Assembly (NCBI GenBank): GCA_963831535.1
Contig: CAWHQP010000010.1
Location: 186,001-250,000, forward strand
Reading direction: 5' to 3'
Source of the DNA: Bog-756 sp963831535
GTDB taxonomy: Bacteria > Actinomycetota > Acidimicrobiia > Acidimicrobiales > RAAP-2
DNA: 64,000 nt
Part shown: in pieces, positions 24,775 through 33,775 of the stretch
Layout: every line of letters starts with the position of its first letter
Position numbering within the stretch: the first letter of the stretch is position 1
Position numbers and translations under genes: made by a program
Notes under the pieces: model-generated
What the model saw: the letters and a program-made list of their open reading frames with translations, nothing else
Told to the model about the DNA's origin: nothing
The model's database searches: none

Positions 24775-25578
24775 GTGACCGACGTGTCCGACCCGGGGAT
24801 GTCGGTGCCGAGCCGCCTCGGGGTGGGGGCGCGCTTCGACGGCGGCGAGCTCATGCTCGAACTCGTGCCCACGGAGGAGACGCTCCATCACGGCATCGTC
24901 CGAGCCAGCGTTCTCTCGTTCGTCATCGATGTGGTGGCGGGTATCCCCCTGGATCAGGACCCCACCGTGTGGACTCTTACCTCGGACATGTCGGTCCGTA
25001 TGCGTCCGATCCGGTCCCCTGAGCGCATCGAGGCGACGAGCACAATCGTGCGACAGGGCCGACGATCGGCGACCTGCGTGGTGGAACTGACCCTGGATGG
25101 GGGAGCCCCCATCGCCACCGGGGCCATCGGGTTCGCCAAGGTTCCCCGTAAACCCACCGATCCACCCAAACCAAATGTGCCGATCGGGCGGACCCCGGTG
25201 ATCTTCCAGAATCCCACCACCCTGACTCGACCGCTGCGTGACGAGGCCGGCATCGTCGTGATCGATCCGGCAGAGGGTGTCGTGCTGGTCGAAATCACTC
25301 CGGACCTCCGGAATCCCGCAGGGACCCTTCAGGGCGCGATGGTGGCCCTGCTGGCCGAAGCCGCCGCCGAGGACCTCCTGGCGGCGCGGTTCGGCGTGAA
25401 CGTCGTGGTCACCGAGCTCGACCTCCGATATCTGCGGAAGACGCAGACGGGACCGGTGCGCACTCGAAGCCGGCTCCTCGGTACCGGGCCGGCGGCACCG
25501 ATCCAGATCGAGCTCATCGACACCTCTACCGACGAGATCACGACGTTGGTCTACGCCAGCGCCGTCACGGTTCCGTGA
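24775..25578 (+). CDS. PaaI-like thioesterase with two hotdog domains
   Basis: A 267-residue protein with two hotdog domains (about 1-120 and 145-265). The second carries NPAGTLQGAMVALLAEAAAE, a PaaI/HotDog thioesterase signature, and the first has LHHGIVRASVLSFVIDVVAG. Such acyl-CoA thioesterases release acids from aryl- or acyl-CoA. GTG 24775 has GGAG five bases upstream; the long in-frame upstream segment does not resemble the family. It is divergent from the P450 gene, so the two may share regulation. Confidence 0.8.
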   Translation: MTDVSDPGMSVPSRLGVGARFDGGELMLELVPTEETLHHGIVRASVLSFVIDVVAGIPLDQDPTVWTLTSDMSVRMRPIRSPERIEATSTIVRQGRRSATCVVELTLDGGAPIATGAIGFAKVPRKPTDPPKPNVPIGRTPVIFQNPTTLTRPLRDEAGIVVIDPAEGVVLVEITPDLRNPAGTLQGAMVALLAEAAAEDLLAARFGVNVVVTELDLRYLRKTQTGPVRTRSRLLGTGPAAPIQIELIDTSTDEITTLVYASAVTVP

Positions 25579-25719
25579 CGCAGGCCCGCATGGTCGACCG
25601 ATCACGGCGGTTCCGGGAACGCGGATCCCCGTCCATCCGCGCGGCCCATCCTCCTTTCGGCCCACGAGACACCGAACAGGTGGAACTCGGTCCCCACCGC
25701 CCGTCGATCCGGAGACCCC

Positions 25720-25725
25720 TACCAT
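25720..25725 (+). promoter_or_regulatory. -10 box (TACCAT) of leaderless pfk gene
   Basis: TACCAT, six bases, GTG 25732. Confidence 0.5.
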
Positions 25726-25731
25726 GGGTGT

Positions 25732-26778
25732 GTGCGAATAGGCCTACTCACCGGTGGCGGTGACTGTCCCGGCCTGAACGCAGTGATCCGAGCCGTAGTG
25801 GTCGCTGGAGAGGTCCACCATGGTGATGAGTTCGTCGGCATTCTCGACGGATGGCGGGGCCTGCTCGATGACGAGACCGTCCCGCTCAACGCTGACCAGT
25901 GCCGGTCCATCCTGACCAGGGGCGGGACCATTCTCGGAACGTCCCGCACCAACCCGTTCGCCAGCGACGACGGCCCCCAGCGCGTCCTCGCTGCCACGAG
26001 GGCGCTCGGGCTCGATGCCGTGGTGGCCATCGGTGGCGACGACACCTTGGGGGCCGCGGACAAGTTGCACCGGCTGCACCTTCCGGTCGTAGGCGTACCC
26101 AAGACCATCGACAACGACCTGTCGGGGACCGAAGTCACCTTCGGATTCGACACGGCCGTCCAGATTGCCACCGAGGCCATCGACCGTCTTCAGTCCACGG
26201 CCGAGTCCCACCACCGGGTCATCGTGTGCGAGGTCATGGGCCGACACGTCGGCTGGATCGCCGTCCACGCCGGCATGGCCGGAGGGGCGGCCGAGATCCT
26301 GATTCCCGAAGTCCCGTTTTCACTTGACGGGGTGTGTGAGCGGCTGGTGAACCGCCACGGAGATGGGCACTTCTTCTCCACGGTGGTGGTGGCCGAGGGA
26401 GCACTGCCCCGAGACGACGTGTCGGCCGGATCGGAACCGGGTGCCCCGAGAGCCGAAGCCGTCGACCAGTTCGGCCACGCCCGCCTGGGTGGAATCGGGG
26501 CATTCCTGGCCCGTGAGATTGAGCAACGGACGGGCTACGAGTCGAGGTCGACCGTGCTCGGCCATATCCAGCGTGGAGGAACCCCGACGGCATTCGATCG
26601 TGTGCTCGCCACCCGGTTCGGGGCGGAGGCACTTGCCGCAGTTCACGAGCGTGATTTTGGAACGATGGTGGCGCTGCGCGCCGGGGCGATCATCCGGATC
26701 TCGCTGAGCGATGCCGTCGGGATGCCCAAACAGGTCGACCCGCAGCTCTACCAGGTGGCCGACCTCTACCTCGGCTAG
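25732..26778 (+). CDS. 6-phosphofructokinase (phosphoryl donor uncertain)
   Basis: A 348-residue PFK of the actinobacterial group. MRIGLLTGGGDCPGLNAVIR is the nucleotide-binding start; GGDD at 101-104 and PKTIDND at 123-129 sit where ATP-type enzymes have Gly at both key positions. Asp104 and Lys124 are the residues linked to pyrophosphate use. Related actinobacterial enzymes with similar motifs are ATP-dependent in some species and pyrophosphate-dependent in others, so the donor cannot be assigned. The start is GTG 25732 (leaderless layout). It converts fructose 6-phosphate to fructose 1,6-bisphosphate. Confidence 0.92.
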   Translation: MRIGLLTGGGDCPGLNAVIRAVVVAGEVHHGDEFVGILDGWRGLLDDETVPLNADQCRSILTRGGTILGTSRTNPFASDDGPQRVLAATRALGLDAVVAIGGDDTLGAADKLHRLHLPVVGVPKTIDNDLSGTEVTFGFDTAVQIATEAIDRLQSTAESHHRVIVCEVMGRHVGWIAVHAGMAGGAAEILIPEVPFSLDGVCERLVNRHGDGHFFSTVVVAEGALPRDDVSAGSEPGAPRAEAVDQFGHARLGGIGAFLAREIEQRTGYESRSTVLGHIQRGGTPTAFDRVLATRFGAEALAAVHERDFGTMVALRAGAIIRISLSDAVGMPKQVDPQLYQVADLYLG

Positions 26779-26857
26779 TCAGAGAAACGTCTGGCTTGGT
26801 CATTCGATCGGCCGGCGCGGGCTCTGAGTACGCCCGATGCGGACGGCGATACGGCCC

Positions 26858-27295
26858 TCAGTGATCCATCAGATACCGGGGGCCTGCTCCTGACGCAGAC
26901 GCCACGTCGTTCGGGTTGGCCAGCGAACAGGTGCGGAGGGACAGGCACCCGCAACCGATGCAGTTCGAAAGACCGCTCTGCAACGCCTCGAGGAGGGAGA
27001 TCCGCTGTTCGATCCGATCCTGCCAACCTGCAGTGAGGCGCTCCCAGTCCCGACGGGTCGGAGCGTGGTCCACCGGGAGCACGGCCAGCGCGGACACGAT
27101 CTCCTCCAGGGTCAGTCCCACGCGCTGGGCGATCCGGATGAAGGCGATCCGCCGGAGCACGTCCCTCCGAAACCGTCGCCGGCCACTCGGTGTCCGGTCG
27201 GCGTGGACAAGGCCCTGACGTTCATAGAAGCGAATGGCCGAGGCGGCCAGACCGCTGCGTCCGGCCACCTCGCCGATGGTCAGCAGGTCGTCCAT
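26858..27295 (-). CDS. soxR: SoxR redox-sensing regulator
   Basis: A 145-residue MerR-family activator. The HTH is at the N-terminus (LTIGEVAGRSGLAASAIRFY), then a dimerisation helix, then the 2Fe-2S cluster motif C112-x2-C115-x-C117-x5-C123. ATG 27295 is used because GGAGG lies upstream. SoxR responds to redox-cycling compounds, often endogenous ones in actinobacteria. The divergent SDR/QueA-like operon has a MerR-type promoter and is the evident target. Confidence 0.93.
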   Translation of the reverse strand: MDDLLTIGEVAGRSGLAASAIRFYERQGLVHADRTPSGRRRFRRDVLRRIAFIRIAQRVGLTLEEIVSALAVLPVDHAPTRRDWERLTAGWQDRIEQRISLLEALQSGLSNCIGCGCLSLRTCSLANPNDVASASGAGPRYLMDH

Positions 27296-27318
27296 CCCGG
27301 CTCCTCCCAAATCCCCTC

Positions 27319-27349
27319 TTGACTTAAACAATAGTTTAAGTCTTACGCT
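27319..27349 (+). promoter_or_regulatory. SoxR-box promoter with 19-bp spacer
   Basis: -35 TTGACT (27319-27324) and -10 TACGCT (27344-27349) are separated by 19 bp, the stretched spacer typical of MerR/SoxR promoters. A perfect palindrome with 9-bp arms (GACTTAAAC and GTTTAAGTC, 4-bp centre, 27321-27342) fills the region. It faces the SDR gene. Confidence 0.8.
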
Positions 27350-27393
27350 GCGTGGCAGGCGCACGGAGCGCCACCGAACCTGGAGGTGAAGCC

Positions 27394-28089
27394 ATGCCGG
27401 TCGCCGTCATCACCGGTGGGTCACGGGGTTTTGGTCGGGCCTTGGCCATCGACCTGGCCACGCACGGTTGGGGTCTGGTCATCGACGGACGAGACCGCGC
27501 CCGGTTGCAAGAGGTCGGCGACCATCTGAGCAGGCTGAACGGCCGTGTCGCCCTAATCGCCGGTGATGTGAGTTCCGGAAGCCACCGGAAAGCCCTCGTC
27601 CGATCGGCCCGACAGCTGGGATCGTTGGATCTGCTGGTCAACAACGCCAGCACCCTCGGACCGAGTCCGCTGCCGAGACTCGAGCACGTGCCCCTCCCGG
27701 AGCTGAGGCAGGTCTACGAGGTCAACGTCCTGGCTCCGTTGGCTCTGATCCAAGAGGCCCTGCCACTGGTCCGTCGCTCACGGGGCACCATCGTCTCGCT
27801 GTCCTCCGATGCCGCTGTGGAAGGCTATGAGGGCTGGGGTGGCTACGGTTCGTCCAAGGCGGCGCTAGATCAACTCCATCGCGTGCTGGCCACTGAAGAA
27901 CCTGAACTGCGCTTCTACCAGTTCGATCCCGGAGACATGCGGACCGCGATGCACCAGGCCGCGTTCCCGGGCGAGGACATCTCCGACCGGCCGGACCCCG
28001 AATCGGTGGTGGCCCCCTTCCGGGCGCTGGTCGCCTCGGGTGCTCCCAGTGGCCGCTACCGGGCCGGTGCCGGGGTGACCCAGTCGTGA
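27394..28089 (+). CDS. SDR oxidoreductase, SoxR-operon gene
   Basis: A 231-residue short-chain dehydrogenase/reductase. MPVAVITGGSRGFGRALAID carries the TGxxxGxG cofactor motif, NNAS is the NNAG variant, SLSSDAA holds the catalytic Ser, and YGSSK gives the Tyr-Lys pair. ATG 27394 has GGAGGTG five to six bases upstream. The stop overlaps the QueA-like start (GTGA), so they are translated together. The promoter is the SoxR-type one upstream, suggesting a role in redox-cycler or quinone detoxification (inference). Substrate unknown. Confidence 0.88.
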   Translation: MPVAVITGGSRGFGRALAIDLATHGWGLVIDGRDRARLQEVGDHLSRLNGRVALIAGDVSSGSHRKALVRSARQLGSLDLLVNNASTLGPSPLPRLEHVPLPELRQVYEVNVLAPLALIQEALPLVRRSRGTIVSLSSDAAVEGYEGWGGYGSSKAALDQLHRVLATEEPELRFYQFDPGDMRTAMHQAAFPGEDISDRPDPESVVAPFRALVASGAPSGRYRAGAGVTQS

Positions 28090-29141
28090 CCCGGGGCACG
28101 GTCGCACCGGAGCGCTACACATACGATCTCCCCGACGTCCTCGAGGCCTCCGAACCTCCGGAGGCCCGTGGACTCACCCGGGACGCCGTCCGCATGCTCG
28201 TCTCCTACCGAAAGACGGGAACCATCGTGCCGAGTTCCTTCATCTTCCTCCCCCGGTTCTTGGATCCCGGCGACCTCCTCGTGATCAACACGTCCGGCAC
28301 CCTGCCCGCGGCGATCGAGGCCGCATCCGACGATGGCGCCGTCCTGAGCCTCCACCTCTCCACTCAGCTGGACGGGGCCCGGTGGGTCGTCGAACCACGC
28401 CGGATCATCGGCCACACCACCGAGCGGTGGACAGGTCCACCGCCACCCCGACACCTCCGGTTGGCCGGTGGAGCGTCGGCCTTGCTCGACAGGCCCTACG
28501 GCGACCAGGGACGTCTGTGGATCGTCACGCTCGACCTCGGCACCCGTACGCTCAGCTGGCTGGCCACACACGGCCACCCCATCCGCTACCGCTACGTCGA
28601 TCGCCCGTGGCCCATCGAGATGTACCAGAACGTCTACGCCACGAGTCCCGGCAGTGCGGAGATGCCGAGTGCGGGTCGACCGTTCACACCCGAGGCGATC
28701 ACGGCGCTCGTGGCCAAGGGGGTGGGTGTCGCCCCCATCGTGCTCCATACCGGCGTGGCCTCCCTCGAAGCCCACGAGCTCCCCTACCCGGAACGGATGA
28801 TCGTCCCGGAACCGACGGCCGAGTGGGTGAACGGGGCCCATCGGACCGGTCATCGGGTGATCGCCGTCGGCACGACCGTGGTGCGGGCCCTGGAGACGGC
28901 CGTCGGGCCAGAGGGAAGGATCAGCGCCTACGACGGCTGGACCGACCTCGTGGTCTCCCCCGATAGTGGGGTGCGAGTCGTCGACGGCATGGTCACGGGC
29001 TGGCACGAGCCGGCATCGTCCCACTTGATGATGCTCGAGGCGATCGCCGGTCGCCCCTTACTGCAGGCATCGTACGAGGCGGCCATCAACCAAGGTTTCC
29101 GCTGGCATGAGTTCGGGGACACTCATCTGATCCTGCCCTGA
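28086..29141 (+). CDS. QueA-like (SAM:tRNA ribosyltransferase-isomerase family) protein
   Basis: A 351-residue member of the QueA family. TYDLPDVLEASEPPEARGLT aligns with the QueA head, FLDPGDLLVINTSGTLPAAI with the NDTRV region, IVLHTGVASLEAH with LHVGAGTF, and VIAVGTTVVRALE is near-identical to the family. WHEPASSHLMMLEAIAG replaces FHLPxSTLLML. The NDT and FHLP residues are altered, so it may not make queuosine. No other queuosine genes are nearby. It shares a SoxR-type operon with an SDR. Its real reaction is unknown. Confidence 0.78.
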   Translation: MTRGTVAPERYTYDLPDVLEASEPPEARGLTRDAVRMLVSYRKTGTIVPSSFIFLPRFLDPGDLLVINTSGTLPAAIEAASDDGAVLSLHLSTQLDGARWVVEPRRIIGHTTERWTGPPPPRHLRLAGGASALLDRPYGDQGRLWIVTLDLGTRTLSWLATHGHPIRYRYVDRPWPIEMYQNVYATSPGSAEMPSAGRPFTPEAITALVAKGVGVAPIVLHTGVASLEAHELPYPERMIVPEPTAEWVNGAHRTGHRVIAVGTTVVRALETAVGPEGRISAYDGWTDLVVSPDSGVRVVDGMVTGWHEPASSHLMMLEAIAGRPLLQASYEAAINQGFRWHEFGDTHLILP

Positions 29142-29323
29142 CCGGATTCCGCCCTGACGATCCCTCGGTGACGGTCCTACCGGCAACGGCGCCGTGCTCC
29201 GCAGTCGCCATCACGAGGACGGGGTCGGCGTGTGCCGAGGCGAATACCCCACCCCGAATGCGACCGAATCGGGGCTGGGTGCCACCCCCCTATCCGGCCC
29301 GCCCCGCACGAGGGGGCAGGGTC

Positions 29324-29623
29324 TCAACCCCGTTGGTCCTCACCAGGGATTTCGATGACCACTCCGCCCTCGATAATCGTTCCGAACTCTGCGCTCGCAC
29401 GGTCCACGACCGGGGGTGACGTCTGGTGGCTGTCTGCGCTCACGGCGACGAGCAGCTGCTGGTCGCTCGAGACTGCGCGCACCTTGGTGGATTCCGGAAT
29501 GCCCAGGGCAACGCAGCGAGCGCAGAAATCGATCAGGTCGCCGAGCGACACCCCTGCGGCATTCTCCACGGATCTTGCGGCTGCCCCCACCGTGCAATCA
29601 TCCCACTCGGCGCGATCCAACAA
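29324..29623 (-). CDS. Hypothetical protein
   Basis: A 99-residue frame (from TTG 29623; GTG 29590 is an alternative start). It has an alternating hydrophobic pattern (SLGDLIDFCARCVALGIPES, VRAVSSDQQLLVAVSAD) but no known domain. It sits between the QueA-like gene and the convergently placed serine hydrolase region, 58 bp after the latter's end on the same strand. Coding status is uncertain. Confidence 0.45.
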   Translation of the reverse strand: MLDRAEWDDCTVGAAARSVENAAGVSLGDLIDFCARCVALGIPESTKVRAVSSDQQLLVAVSADSHQTSPPVVDRASAEFGTIIEGGVVIEIPGEDQRG

Positions 29624-29681
29624 AAGATGGCGACGCCCGGCGTGAACTCGCGAACGCCGAGAGCGTCATTTACGGGACCAG

Positions 29682-30812
29682 TCAGAGCGACTCGTACAGC
29701 GCGGCAATGAGCGCCCGGTTCCTCGTGCTCTGCCAACGGGGGATGACATCGTTCATCACGTAGCCGACGGCGACCCCTGCCTGGGGATCGGCGAATCCGA
29801 CAGCTCCACCGGTCCCGAAGTGTCCGAAGCTTCCGGGATTCGGCCCAAAGGGCCTCCGGGGTGTGGTCGGGGTGAATCCGAGCCCGAAGGTGACCTCCTC
29901 GCCCAGCACCGGACAGAAACCGGTCGACTGAGCGGTGGTTGCCTCAGCCAGCAGCGTGGCGGAGAGCAGACCGGGTGACACTGTCAAAGCGGCATACAGG
30001 AGAGCGATCCCCCGGGCCGTGCCGTGACCGTTGGTGGACGGCACCTCGGCGTTCCTCCAGCGGTTCGTGTTGACAACCCCAACGGACGAATAGCCTTCGG
30101 GATTGAAGTAGCTCAGCATGGTCATGAGCTGGTCACCCTTGAGAGCCCCGAAGTCGACGTCGACGTTCGCCGAGCCGTTCCAGAGGATGTCCGCACATCT
30201 CGATTGGTGCATCCGGGGGACCCCGAACCAGACGTCGGCACCGAGCGGCCCGCCGAGGGACCGGAGACTTCCACCGCAGGTGCTCCCACCGACACGTCGG
30301 ACGATCTCTCCGATCAGGTGACCGTAGGTGTTCGTGTGGTAGGCGTGGCGCGTGCCCGGTTCCCACCACGGTTCCGACGCGGCCAGGGCACCCGCCATCC
30401 GATTCCAGTCCCACAGATCGGCGTTGGTGAGGGGTTGTCGGATCGCCGGCACGCCCGCCTGATGACTGAGCGCGTGACGAAGGGTGGCTGCGTCCTTGCC
30501 GGCGTCACCGAACTCGGGCCAGATCGAGGCGACCGGTTCGTCGAGTTCGATGAGACCCCGGTCGAGCAGCCGAAGCGCGAGGAGGGCCACGAATGCCTTG
30601 CCGACCGAGTAGAAATTGACGAGCGTGTCGGGCCGCCAGGGTCTCCTCCGTTCCCGATCGGTCCAGCCGCCGACGAGATCGACAACGGACCGCCCGTCGA
30701 TGAGCACACACAGCCCTGCGCCGACCTCGCCCCGTTCGGAGAAGTTGCGCATGAACTCATCGTGGACGTGCCGAAACCGAGCATCGCAAGATCCACTGAT
30801 CGGCACAGGCAT
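29682..30812 (-). CDS. Beta-lactamase-family serine hydrolase (EstB-like)
   Basis: A 376-residue esterase/beta-lactamase-fold protein. The active-site SxxK is SVGK at 69-72. A Y158 region (YHTNTYG) matches the conserved Tyr block, and HFGTGG near the C-terminus stands where a KTG-type triad lies. Such enzymes hydrolyse esters or D-amino acid peptides. No signal peptide. ATG 30812 has a GAGACT box six bases before it. Substrate unknown. Confidence 0.82.
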   Translation of the reverse strand: MPVPISGSCDARFRHVHDEFMRNFSERGEVGAGLCVLIDGRSVVDLVGGWTDRERRRPWRPDTLVNFYSVGKAFVALLALRLLDRGLIELDEPVASIWPEFGDAGKDAATLRHALSHQAGVPAIRQPLTNADLWDWNRMAGALAASEPWWEPGTRHAYHTNTYGHLIGEIVRRVGGSTCGGSLRSLGGPLGADVWFGVPRMHQSRCADILWNGSANVDVDFGALKGDQLMTMLSYFNPEGYSSVGVVNTNRWRNAEVPSTNGHGTARGIALLYAALTVSPGLLSATLLAEATTAQSTGFCPVLGEEVTFGLGFTPTTPRRPFGPNPGSFGHFGTGGAVGFADPQAGVAVGYVMNDVIPRWQSTRNRALIAALYESL

Positions 30813-30902
30813 GAGCGAAGTCTCTCATTCGCCAGGTCCGAGTCAACGTGGCTCGCACCTTCTGAACCGACAACACTGCTGGTACCCGCTGAACATCCAC
30901 CC

Positions 30903-30922
30903 CACGGGGGGGTGAACCCGTG
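30903..30922 (-). terminator. Hairpin downstream of glycosidase gene
   Basis: CACGGG and CCCGTG arms with an 8-base loop, 87 bp past the stop of the minus-strand glycosidase gene. Confidence 0.4.
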
Positions 30923-31008
30923 ATCGTCCATCACAGCGCGGTCCCCGAGCCACGCCGCCAGTCCGACCGATGTCGACGCCAGCGTGTTCGGACGAGGCGC
31001 TGCGTGGG

Positions 31009-33204
31009 TCAGGCCGAACCCGGTGGGCGCCGGAGCTCGACGGTGACCTTCCTCCTACCGGAACCGAGCATCACCGTCCCGGTGGTTTGGTCGATGGTTC
31101 CCACGGAGACGGCCTCGATATTCCGAACGAATGCCGGGAGCTGGAACAGAATCGGTCCCTCGGGCCGCCGGCCCCGGAGCCAGAGCGTCACTGATCGGCC
31201 GAGCGACGAAATGGTCAGGCCCAGACGCCCCCCGTCGATGGTCGGGAAGTTGGTGACGGTCAGGGGTTCGTTGTGCCCCAACCAGCTGTCGGGTACCCCG
31301 CGTCCGACGATGAGCTCGCCGTCCGACCGCTGCGCGACCAGTGAGTCGAGGAGCACCTTGTTGGCACCCGCCATCCCCCACGCGTGGGGTGACGACCCCT
31401 GGCCGGCTGATGGATGCCTACCGATCCAGGGTGTCGTCGGTGAGGGTGCGCTCGAACTCTCCCACCAGGACATCGGGCCGCTCTGACTGTTCAGAATCAT
31501 GAACTGGTAGTCGAGAATCCCCTGGTACCGGTGGTGTTGACTGGCCAGTCCAGCCGAACCTTGGGCAGCGTTGTAGGCGGAGGAATAGAAGTCGCCGGGA
31601 AACCCTCCGGTGGTGTTGGGCGGGAGGATCCCGTGCAGACGACGGAATCCGTAGTCATAGGTGGCATCGATCAGCGAGAGGCCCGGACCGGAGAGCGGGG
31701 CACCGAACAGATAGCCCTCCCATGCCCAGTTGCCGAACGGTGATGTCCAGTTGGCGTCCTTGGCGTTCGCGCACCGATTGGCGGTGTTGGGTTGCACGAT
31801 GGAGCACGGGAGATAGTCGATCCGGTAGTGGGCAATGGTGGCGGCCAACACCGAGTTGGTTGCCGTCAGCAGCTGGTCGTACTCCTCGGAGGCCCAGGCC
31901 GCTTCAGTGGCGTCGCCCACCGCCGACGCGAGATAGCGGTACGCCGCCAGGCCCAGCAGGGCCTCGTAGTCATCGGTGGTCCAATACCCCTGGGTGTCGA
32001 TGTCATCGGTCGCCTCCATCGTTCCGAGTGGGCCGGTCCGGTCCGCCACCAGTTGGTGGGCCGTGTCCTCGATACTGGGTTGGGCCTCACCCAGCGGCCC
32101 TTCCGATGCAAAGTGCTCCCGCACGAAGGAGAGGTCGCCGGTCTTCACCAGATAGACCGCCCAGGGCACGGCGTAGGTCCAGACACCGTCCACGTACTGT
32201 CCCTGTGAACCGACGACGTCGCTGAGCTCGAGCAGAAGGCTTCGGGCACCGGTGAAGTAGCCCTGGGTGAACAGATTGGTGAGGATGCCCACCACGTCGT
32301 GGCTGAATTCGCTCTCGTAGCCGTTGACACCGGTATCCAGCATGTCGCCACTCCGGGCGATCTGGGTGTAGATGAATCCGCTCCGATAGGCGTTGTCCAA
32401 GGATCCGTCGGGAACGTGGACTGCGGCGATCTGGCTCAGTTGGCCCGTCCAAAAGGCCCGCATGTGGTCGTAATGCTGGGCAAAGCCACCGGCACCGGCC
32501 AGGGCCTCTTCCGTCGGCCACGGGTAGCTGCCCCCGAAACGGTCCGAGGCGATGACGTAGTCGTGAACGGACTCGGAGTGGGACGCGACCAGGTCCGGCC
32601 CGGAGGCGAGGGGCACGAGCCCCGGTGACGGCTCCGGATCGGCCACAACGCTCTGTCCGGTCGGATTCGCCACCGCCACCCGAGCGTAGACCGCGACGTA
32701 GGCGTCACCACCCAGGACGAGTCGGTCGGCGAACTCGGTGATGGTCACCATCGCCCCACCGTGCCGGAAGGAGGTGATCTGTGCCGGCAGGTAGCCGTCG
32801 GCGTCGTCCCATGTCGTCCGGCCGCCGCGATAGATCCCGAATCCGTAATCGCGCAGGATTCCCCCCTGAATCACAAATGTCCCGCCGAGGCAGGTCACGA
32901 CGCCCTGCTGGTTTCCCTCCCAACCGATCTCCGAGGCCGTACCGTACGCGCCGGTGAAGGCGTCGGTCGTCAGGTTGAACGAGCAGTCGTACCGGCTGCC
33001 CGGGCCGGTGACGTCGGCGGTGAGGAGCCCGGAGCGGGCTGCTTCGCCTCGTCGGGAGGAGCCGGAGGCGGCGGACGGAGACCAGCCCGTGACGATCAGT
33101 GTGAGGACCAGAGCCATCGCCACACCGCCGACCGTGCGGGCGTGAAGGGCACCGACCACATCCCTGCGGGATTGGCGCGACCGGACCGTCTCCAGCGCTC
33201 GCAT
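31009..33204 (-). CDS. Secreted six-hairpin glycosidase-like protein
   Basis: A 731-residue exported protein. The signal peptide (TVGGVAMALVLTLIVTG) is followed by a beta-rich domain to about residue 240, an (alpha/alpha)6 catalytic-type region (about 260-640; FIYTQIARSGDMLDTGVNGY, TMEATDDIDTQGYWTTDDYE), and a C-terminal beta domain. The build matches six-hairpin glycosidases that cut cell-wall or plant polysaccharides. ATG 33204 is used because GGAGGAG lies seven bases upstream. Exact family and substrate unknown. Confidence 0.72.
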   Translation of the reverse strand: MRALETVRSRQSRRDVVGALHARTVGGVAMALVLTLIVTGWSPSAASGSSRRGEAARSGLLTADVTGPGSRYDCSFNLTTDAFTGAYGTASEIGWEGNQQGVVTCLGGTFVIQGGILRDYGFGIYRGGRTTWDDADGYLPAQITSFRHGGAMVTITEFADRLVLGGDAYVAVYARVAVANPTGQSVVADPEPSPGLVPLASGPDLVASHSESVHDYVIASDRFGGSYPWPTEEALAGAGGFAQHYDHMRAFWTGQLSQIAAVHVPDGSLDNAYRSGFIYTQIARSGDMLDTGVNGYESEFSHDVVGILTNLFTQGYFTGARSLLLELSDVVGSQGQYVDGVWTYAVPWAVYLVKTGDLSFVREHFASEGPLGEAQPSIEDTAHQLVADRTGPLGTMEATDDIDTQGYWTTDDYEALLGLAAYRYLASAVGDATEAAWASEEYDQLLTATNSVLAATIAHYRIDYLPCSIVQPNTANRCANAKDANWTSPFGNWAWEGYLFGAPLSGPGLSLIDATYDYGFRRLHGILPPNTTGGFPGDFYSSAYNAAQGSAGLASQHHRYQGILDYQFMILNSQSGPMSWWESSSAPSPTTPWIGRHPSAGQGSSPHAWGMAGANKVLLDSLVAQRSDGELIVGRGVPDSWLGHNEPLTVTNFPTIDGGRLGLTISSLGRSVTLWLRGRRPEGPILFQLPAFVRNIEAVSVGTIDQTTGTVMLGSGRRKVTVELRRPPGSA

Positions 33205-33392
33205 CTGGCCCTCCTCCACCGTTTCCTACGCCGGCAAGGTAACACCGGAGTCACCCCGGTGTCCGGGGTGGCCGGGGCCCGGTCGGACGACCCTGAGGAT
33301 GGGAGCACTGGACTGATGCGCCACCGATCGGGGTGGACCTCGGAGGCCCCCGCCATCCCCGTCGGCGAAGGACACGGGGTGGTTGGCCAGCC

Positions 33393-33398
33393 TAGGGT
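33393..33398 (+). promoter_or_regulatory. -10 box (TAGGGT) of second leaderless ABM gene
   Basis: TAGGGT, five bases, ATG 33404; the box plus GGCCC repeats that of the ABM gene at 846. Confidence 0.5.
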
Positions 33399-33403
33399 GG
33401 CCC

Positions 33404-33700
33404 ATGGCCACTCTGGACGTTGTTGCCGTAATCACAGCCAGGCCGGGATCCGAGTCCATTGTGGAAGGGGCCCTCCGGGCCCTAGTCGGCCCGAGCCGGC
33501 GCGACCAGGGCTGCATTTCCTACGATCTGTTCGCCTCCGACTCGACGCCCGGCACGTTTGTAACGGTCGAACAATGGGAGTCGCAGGAGGACATCGACAC
33601 CCACATGGCTTCCGCCCACATGGCTGATGCCATCACTGTCGCCGGAGACCACTTCGACGGTTTTCCCGCCATCCACACCTTGCGCTCGCTGGAGCCGTGA
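33404..33700 (+). CDS. ABM-domain (quinol monooxygenase-like) protein
   Basis: A 98-residue dimeric alpha/beta-barrel protein. It has the family features DVVAVITARPGSE, DQGCISYDLFASD, and VEQWESQEDIDTHMASAHM (the E-x-W motif). The start is ATG 33404, five bases after TAGGGT. It converges with the FMN-reductase gene after 75 bp. Function as for other ABM proteins (quinol or reactive-compound oxidation); substrate unknown. Confidence 0.82.
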   Translation: MATLDVVAVITARPGSESIVEGALRALVGPSRRDQGCISYDLFASDSTPGTFVTVEQWESQEDIDTHMASAHMADAITVAGDHFDGFPAIHTLRSLEP

Positions 33701-33775
33701 CCCTGGGCACGGCCTGCTGAGGCCGCATCTACCGGGCGATCCGAATCCGGGCCCTGTCGTCCCGCACGGACGGGG

